52,937 nucleotides of DNA, from assembly GCA_040901765.1 (NCBI GenBank), contig JBBDYG010000006.1, positions 1-52,937 on the forward strand. Direction: 5' to 3'. The DNA comes from JBBDYG01 sp040901765. Its GTDB lineage: Bacteria; Planctomycetota; Planctomycetia; Pirellulales; Lacipirellulaceae. The notes beneath the pieces were generated by a model, which saw only the letters and a list, made by a program, of their open reading frames with translations, searched no databases and was not told the DNA's origin. The position numbers were made by a program, and so were the translations under genes. Positions 49,901-52,937 of the stretch are shown in pieces; position 1 is the stretch's first letter; the number at the start of each line of letters is the position of its first letter.

Positions 49901-49977
49901 TTAGCAATTGGCCGTTAGCTTTTAGCCAGATGAAAAATGTATTTCGCTGCTCTGGCTAATAGCTAACATCTAACAGC
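49901..49977. repeat. Heptamer repeat hairpin (TTAGCNN words) between fliE and fliF
   Basis: The left arm (49901-49930) has TTAGCAA, TTGGCCG, TTAGCTT and TTAGCCA, then GA. The right arm (49951-49977) has TCTGGC, TAATAGC, TAACATC and TAACAGC. The arms pair over ~28 nt with several mismatches around a 20-nt loop. It fills the fliE-fliF gap and ends 9 nt before the fliF ATG, so it could limit ribosome access to fliF. Confidence 0.85.
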
Positions 49978-49986
49978 TACACTCAA

Positions 49987-51642
49987 ATGAATTCGCTCAA
50001 CAAACTCTTCGCGCAGGTGCGCGAGTTGTTCTTGTCCATGACGCCGGCGGCGCGGATCACGGCTGGGCTGTTGCTCGCCGTGGTCGTGGTCAGTCTGGCG
50101 TTCTTGTTTCAGCAGGGCATGGCTGGCCCGGACGAGTATCTGTTTGGCGGCGAACCGTTCTCTGCCGGCCAAATTGCCCAAGTCGAAGCCGCATTGGCCA
50201 CGGTTGGCAACGATTTCCGCATCGAGGGGAATCGAATTCGAGTTCCGCGAAGCAAGAAAGACGTCTACATCGCCGCAGTCGCCGATGCCGGGGCGCTGCC
50301 CCGCAATATCGACTCGATCATGAGCGATGCGCTCGATGGCGGCAGCTTTCTCGAAAGTCGCGAGGCGAAGCGATCGCGAATGCAGGCCGCCAGCGAGAGC
50401 CGCTTGTCGTACATCATCAGTTTAATGCCGTGGGTCGACCAGGCATTCGTGACCGTCGCCATTGAGGAATCGCGTGGATTGAAAAGCGAGCGGCCAGCTT
50501 CTGCCACCGTGAATGTGCTACCTCTTCCCGGCGAATTGCTCGATGGGCGTCGTTTACGAAACTTGCAGAAGTTGGTTGCTGGCACGCACCCAAGTTTGGC
50601 CACCGAAAAGGTAGTAGTTACAAACCTCGGCGACGACAGCGATGCGATTTCCGGGAGCGCACCCGAGGACTACGATGACGAATACTATCAGCTTCGCATG
50701 GCGTTTGAGAATAATAAGCGCGAAGACATCAGCAAGGTGCTGAGTTACATTCCTGGCGTTCGAGTTCAAGTCAGCGCCAATCTCGATGATACGATCGAGG
50801 AGACAATCCGCGACGTGAAGCCCGCGCAACCCGGCGTCATGGTGCGTTCAACTTCCGATACCGAGAAGACCACGCAGGCAACCACCGACGGCGGCGGGCA
50901 ACCGGGTCTGGAGGCCCAAGGCCCCAACCGGCGCGGTCCAGATCAGTCGGTCGCGGCGAAGAACCAATCGGAGACCACTCGCAACAACACTCAAGAGGAA
51001 AACGTGGTCGGCTTCACTGAGTCGGAATTGCGACGCACTGGGTACAAGGAGAAGGAAGTCTTTGCATCGGTCGCCGTGCCACGGGACTACATTGTCAATG
51101 TTTGGAAACAGCTCAATCCGCCCACTCAAGGCCAGCCGCCAAAGGAACCGGACGAAAACGAATTGAAGATCGTGCAGTCGAACGAGGTCAGCAAGATCGA
51201 GAATCTGGTAAAGCCCCTATTGCCTCGGCTGACGCTTGGTGAAGACGAGTACAAACAAGTCCACGTCGAGGTGGTCAACTCCGTCACGCGAGATCCGCTT
51301 CCCGAACCCTCGTTTTCGTCTCACGCGATGGCCTGGACCGGGCAGAATTGGGGAACCGTCTCCATGCTGGGGCTGGCAGCATTCAGTTTGTTGATGTTGC
51401 GGTCGATCGTTCGTTCGAGTCCCAACGGAGAAAGTTCCTCCGCTGTGGCCGGTCCAACCTTGCGACTGGAACCGAGTGACGCGCCCGAAACGGAGTCGAG
51501 CGACGCGAGCGTCGAGCCGCCGCGGCAACGATTGCGGCTCCGTAAGTCGCATTCTCTCAAGGAAGACTTAGCGGAAATCGTGCGGGAAGATCCCGAGGCT
51601 GCCGCGATGATCCTCCGCAACTGGATTAGCAATGTGGGCTAA
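49987..51642 (+). CDS. fliF: Flagellar MS-ring protein FliF
   Basis: 551 residues. N-terminal membrane helix (ITAGLLLAVVVVSLAFLFQ), the ring-building motifs (AALATVGNDFRIEGNRIRVP), and RMQAASESRLSYIISLMPWVDQAFVTVAIEE. A long charged middle contains the loop QPGLEAQGPNRRGPDQ. The second membrane helix (GTVSMLGLAAFSLLMLRSIV) and the FliG-binding tail (SLKEDLAEIVREDPEAAAMILRNWIS) close the protein. It forms the MS ring in the inner membrane. There is no strong ribosome binding site before its ATG because of the hairpin spacer. Confidence 0.96.
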   Translation: MNSLNKLFAQVRELFLSMTPAARITAGLLLAVVVVSLAFLFQQGMAGPDEYLFGGEPFSAGQIAQVEAALATVGNDFRIEGNRIRVPRSKKDVYIAAVADAGALPRNIDSIMSDALDGGSFLESREAKRSRMQAASESRLSYIISLMPWVDQAFVTVAIEESRGLKSERPASATVNVLPLPGELLDGRRLRNLQKLVAGTHPSLATEKVVVTNLGDDSDAISGSAPEDYDDEYYQLRMAFENNKREDISKVLSYIPGVRVQVSANLDDTIEETIRDVKPAQPGVMVRSTSDTEKTTQATTDGGGQPGLEAQGPNRRGPDQSVAAKNQSETTRNNTQEENVVGFTESELRRTGYKEKEVFASVAVPRDYIVNVWKQLNPPTQGQPPKEPDENELKIVQSNEVSKIENLVKPLLPRLTLGEDEYKQVHVEVVNSVTRDPLPEPSFSSHAMAWTGQNWGTVSMLGLAAFSLLMLRSIVRSSPNGESSSAVAGPTLRLEPSDAPETESSDASVEPPRQRLRLRKSHSLKEDLAEIVREDPEAAAMILRNWISNVG

Positions 51643-51694
51643 GAATGCTCGGCAAAAAACGAAACCCGACATGAACCAGCAAGGACGCTGACGC

Positions 51695-52915
51695 GTGGCA
51701 GTTTCAAGCAACACACCTTCGATCCGTAAAGCGGCGGTGCTGATTCGCAGCCTCGATGCCGATTCGGCAGCGCGACTTCTTGCGCAGCTCGGGCCCGGGG
51801 AGGCACGAGCCCTTCGAGAGGCGATGCGAAGTCTTGGAACCGTGGAAGACGAGGAACTCTCGTGCGTGACGGCCGAATTGCAACGCCAACCGAAGCGAAC
51901 GCCTTCATCGTCGGAGCAAGGCACTGCTGCGGTCGTGCTAGAGCTTAGCGAAGAAGTAGCCGCCGGCAGCAAGTCGTCGGTGAATTTCTCTCCGCGATCC
52001 GAATCGCCGTTCAACTCGCAACTGGCCGAATTGCGGCAATTAGCGGCATGCGCTCAAGCTCCGGTGACGCCGTTCGGTTCGCTGATCGCGACGGATAGTC
52101 AAGCCCTGGTGAGATTTCTTGAGCCGGAGCACCCGCAAACGGTGGCTGTAGTACTTTCTTACCTGCCGGCGGAGAAGGCGGCCGAAGCACTGAGCGGATT
52201 GCCGGAGGAACTACAGGCCGAGGTCGTGCAGCGACTGTCCGAACTTGGCCATACGGATGTAGATAGCCTGCGCGTGCTCGAACATAGCCTTGAAGTGTGG
52301 CTCGCCGACCAGAATCGCGAGCAACTGCGTCGTGCCGACCGCATGTCGATCGTCGGATCGATCCTTGCCGCAACTCAAGAGAGCACTCGACAAACAATTT
52401 TGCTGCGGTTGCAATCGCGAGACAGCGGGCTGGCCCAACAGATTGCCGCTCGAATGGCGAAACCAGCTTTCAAGAATTACTTTGGCCGTTCCGACAGAAA
52501 TGACGCTGATCGGAAGCCGCATCGGCATACTCGTATTGCGATTGAGTCTTATCGCAGCGAGCGTGTACCCACATCGAACGACCGACAACGCTTTGCGGAA
52601 GCTGAACCTTCGACTGAAGCCGCGTTTGAATTCGACGACTTGGTCGAACTTTCCAACGAAGACTTAGCAAAACTGCTGCGGGCCACCGATTCAAGAGTGC
52701 TCTACTGCGCATTCGCGGGCGCCGGCGAGCCGTTGCTGGACCGTATTGGCGGCGCCTTGCCCCGCCGGGAGCGCAACGCATTTCGGCGGCAACTGCGTTC
52801 GTTAGGACCAATTCGGCTGTTCGACATCGAAGCGGCCCAGCGAACGGTTGCGCAAGCCGCTAGCCGAATGATTGAAAATAACGGTTCTTCAGGAAATTTA
52901 GTGGGTGATTCCTAG
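51695..52915 (+). CDS. fliG: Divergent flagellar motor switch protein FliG
   Basis: 406 residues from a GTG start. Three FliG domains: N domain (IRKAAVLIRSLDADSAARLLAQL), middle domain with the EHPQT motif (FLEPEHPQTVAVVLSYLPAEKAAEALSGLP), and C domain (LLRATDSRVLYCAFAGAGEPLLDRIGGALP). The usual FliG is ~330 residues; an extra ~60-residue Ser/Arg/His-rich linker lies between middle and C domains. The torque helix reads RRERNAFRRQLRSLGPIRL, where E. coli has R281, D288, D289 and R297. The two arginines are kept, but both acidic positions are Arg and Gln. It is the last complete gene in the window, 52 nt after fliF. Confidence 0.9.
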   Translation: MAVSSNTPSIRKAAVLIRSLDADSAARLLAQLGPGEARALREAMRSLGTVEDEELSCVTAELQRQPKRTPSSSEQGTAAVVLELSEEVAAGSKSSVNFSPRSESPFNSQLAELRQLAACAQAPVTPFGSLIATDSQALVRFLEPEHPQTVAVVLSYLPAEKAAEALSGLPEELQAEVVQRLSELGHTDVDSLRVLEHSLEVWLADQNREQLRRADRMSIVGSILAATQESTRQTILLRLQSRDSGLAQQIAARMAKPAFKNYFGRSDRNDADRKPHRHTRIAIESYRSERVPTSNDRQRFAEAEPSTEAAFEFDDLVELSNEDLAKLLRATDSRVLYCAFAGAGEPLLDRIGGALPRRERNAFRRQLRSLGPIRLFDIEAAQRTVAQAASRMIENNGSSGNLVGDS

Positions 52916-52937
52916 CGTGTGCAGGCTGATTGGCCGA

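Noticed and set aside
147..49977. CRISPR arrays at the word-repeat loci
   Set aside because: Units are 7-8 nt without spacers, and no cas genes are present.

Overview
The window looks like a scaffold from an uncultured planctomycete, probably Pirellulales-like, with high GC. The markers are a PVC-type membrane-bound dehydrogenase with a haem-binding domain, a PEP-CTERM protein, a DUF1559 prepilin-like protein, DUF1573 and DUF5722 proteins, a divergent FliG, many GTG/TTG starts and many intergenic repeats. A run of 10 Ns (24464-24473) shows a draft assembly. I saw no rRNA, tRNA or CRISPR array.

Layout: (1) 1-3.8 kb, minus strand: a fused ATP-grasp/alpha-E protein followed by a transglutaminase. 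(2) 3.9-14.9 kb: secreted catabolic genes, namely a giant FG-GAP/dehydrogenase/HEAT/cytochrome protein, a DUF5722 glycosidase-like protein, a PEP-CTERM protein, a second glycosidase-like TIM-barrel protein and a DinB-like protein. (3) 15-17.5 kb: a decayed toxin-antitoxin island. A relE-like toxin is cut by a 188-bp MITE with a target duplication, its XRE antitoxin is frameshifted, and hicB stands beside a frameshifted hicA. An HTH gene and a second MITE follow. (4) 17.5-19.1 kb: a Nei-type glycosylase, an HNH nuclease and a small acidic protein. (5) 19.2-26.3 kb, minus strand: a complete phosphate regulon, phoR-pstS-pstC-pstA-pstB-phoU-phoB, with a candidate PHO box before pstS. (6) 26.4-28.1 kb: KDPG aldolase and a KDG kinase. 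(7) 28.2-33.5 kb, minus strand: flagellar export and regulation, flhA-flhF-flhG(degenerate)-small membrane protein-fliA. (8) 33.7-35.7 kb: malate dehydrogenase and a hydrolase that has lost its nucleophile. (9) 35.9-42.6 kb, plus strand: an envelope cassette with a 14-cysteine exported protein, a large membrane-anchored unknown, a DUF1573 protein, a MauE/thioredoxin-like fusion, a prepilin-like two-TM protein, an L,D-transpeptidase-like protein, a LysM lipoprotein and a DUF1559 protein. (10) 43.1-52.9 kb, plus strand: a TPR protein, a FlgN-like protein, a histidine kinase and sigma-54 activator pair, then flgB-flgC-fliE-fliF-fliG behind a near-consensus sigma-54 promoter.

Two themes stand out. 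The first is the 36-39.8 kb cassette, where a very cysteine-rich secreted protein sits with a MauE-like membrane protein carrying a thioredoxin-like CxxC. This recalls the MauD/MauE system that makes the disulfides of the methylamine dehydrogenase small subunit, and it may be an undescribed oxidative-folding or redox module. The second is a set of at least nine intergenic loci built from tandem words of about 7 nt. The words differ from locus to locus, but four of the loci form long hairpins that sit between co-directional genes.

The motility genes form a coherent circuit: the kinase/activator pair lies immediately upstream of the sigma-54 promoter for the basal-body genes, while FlhF/FlhG and FliA are encoded in the opposite-strand cluster.
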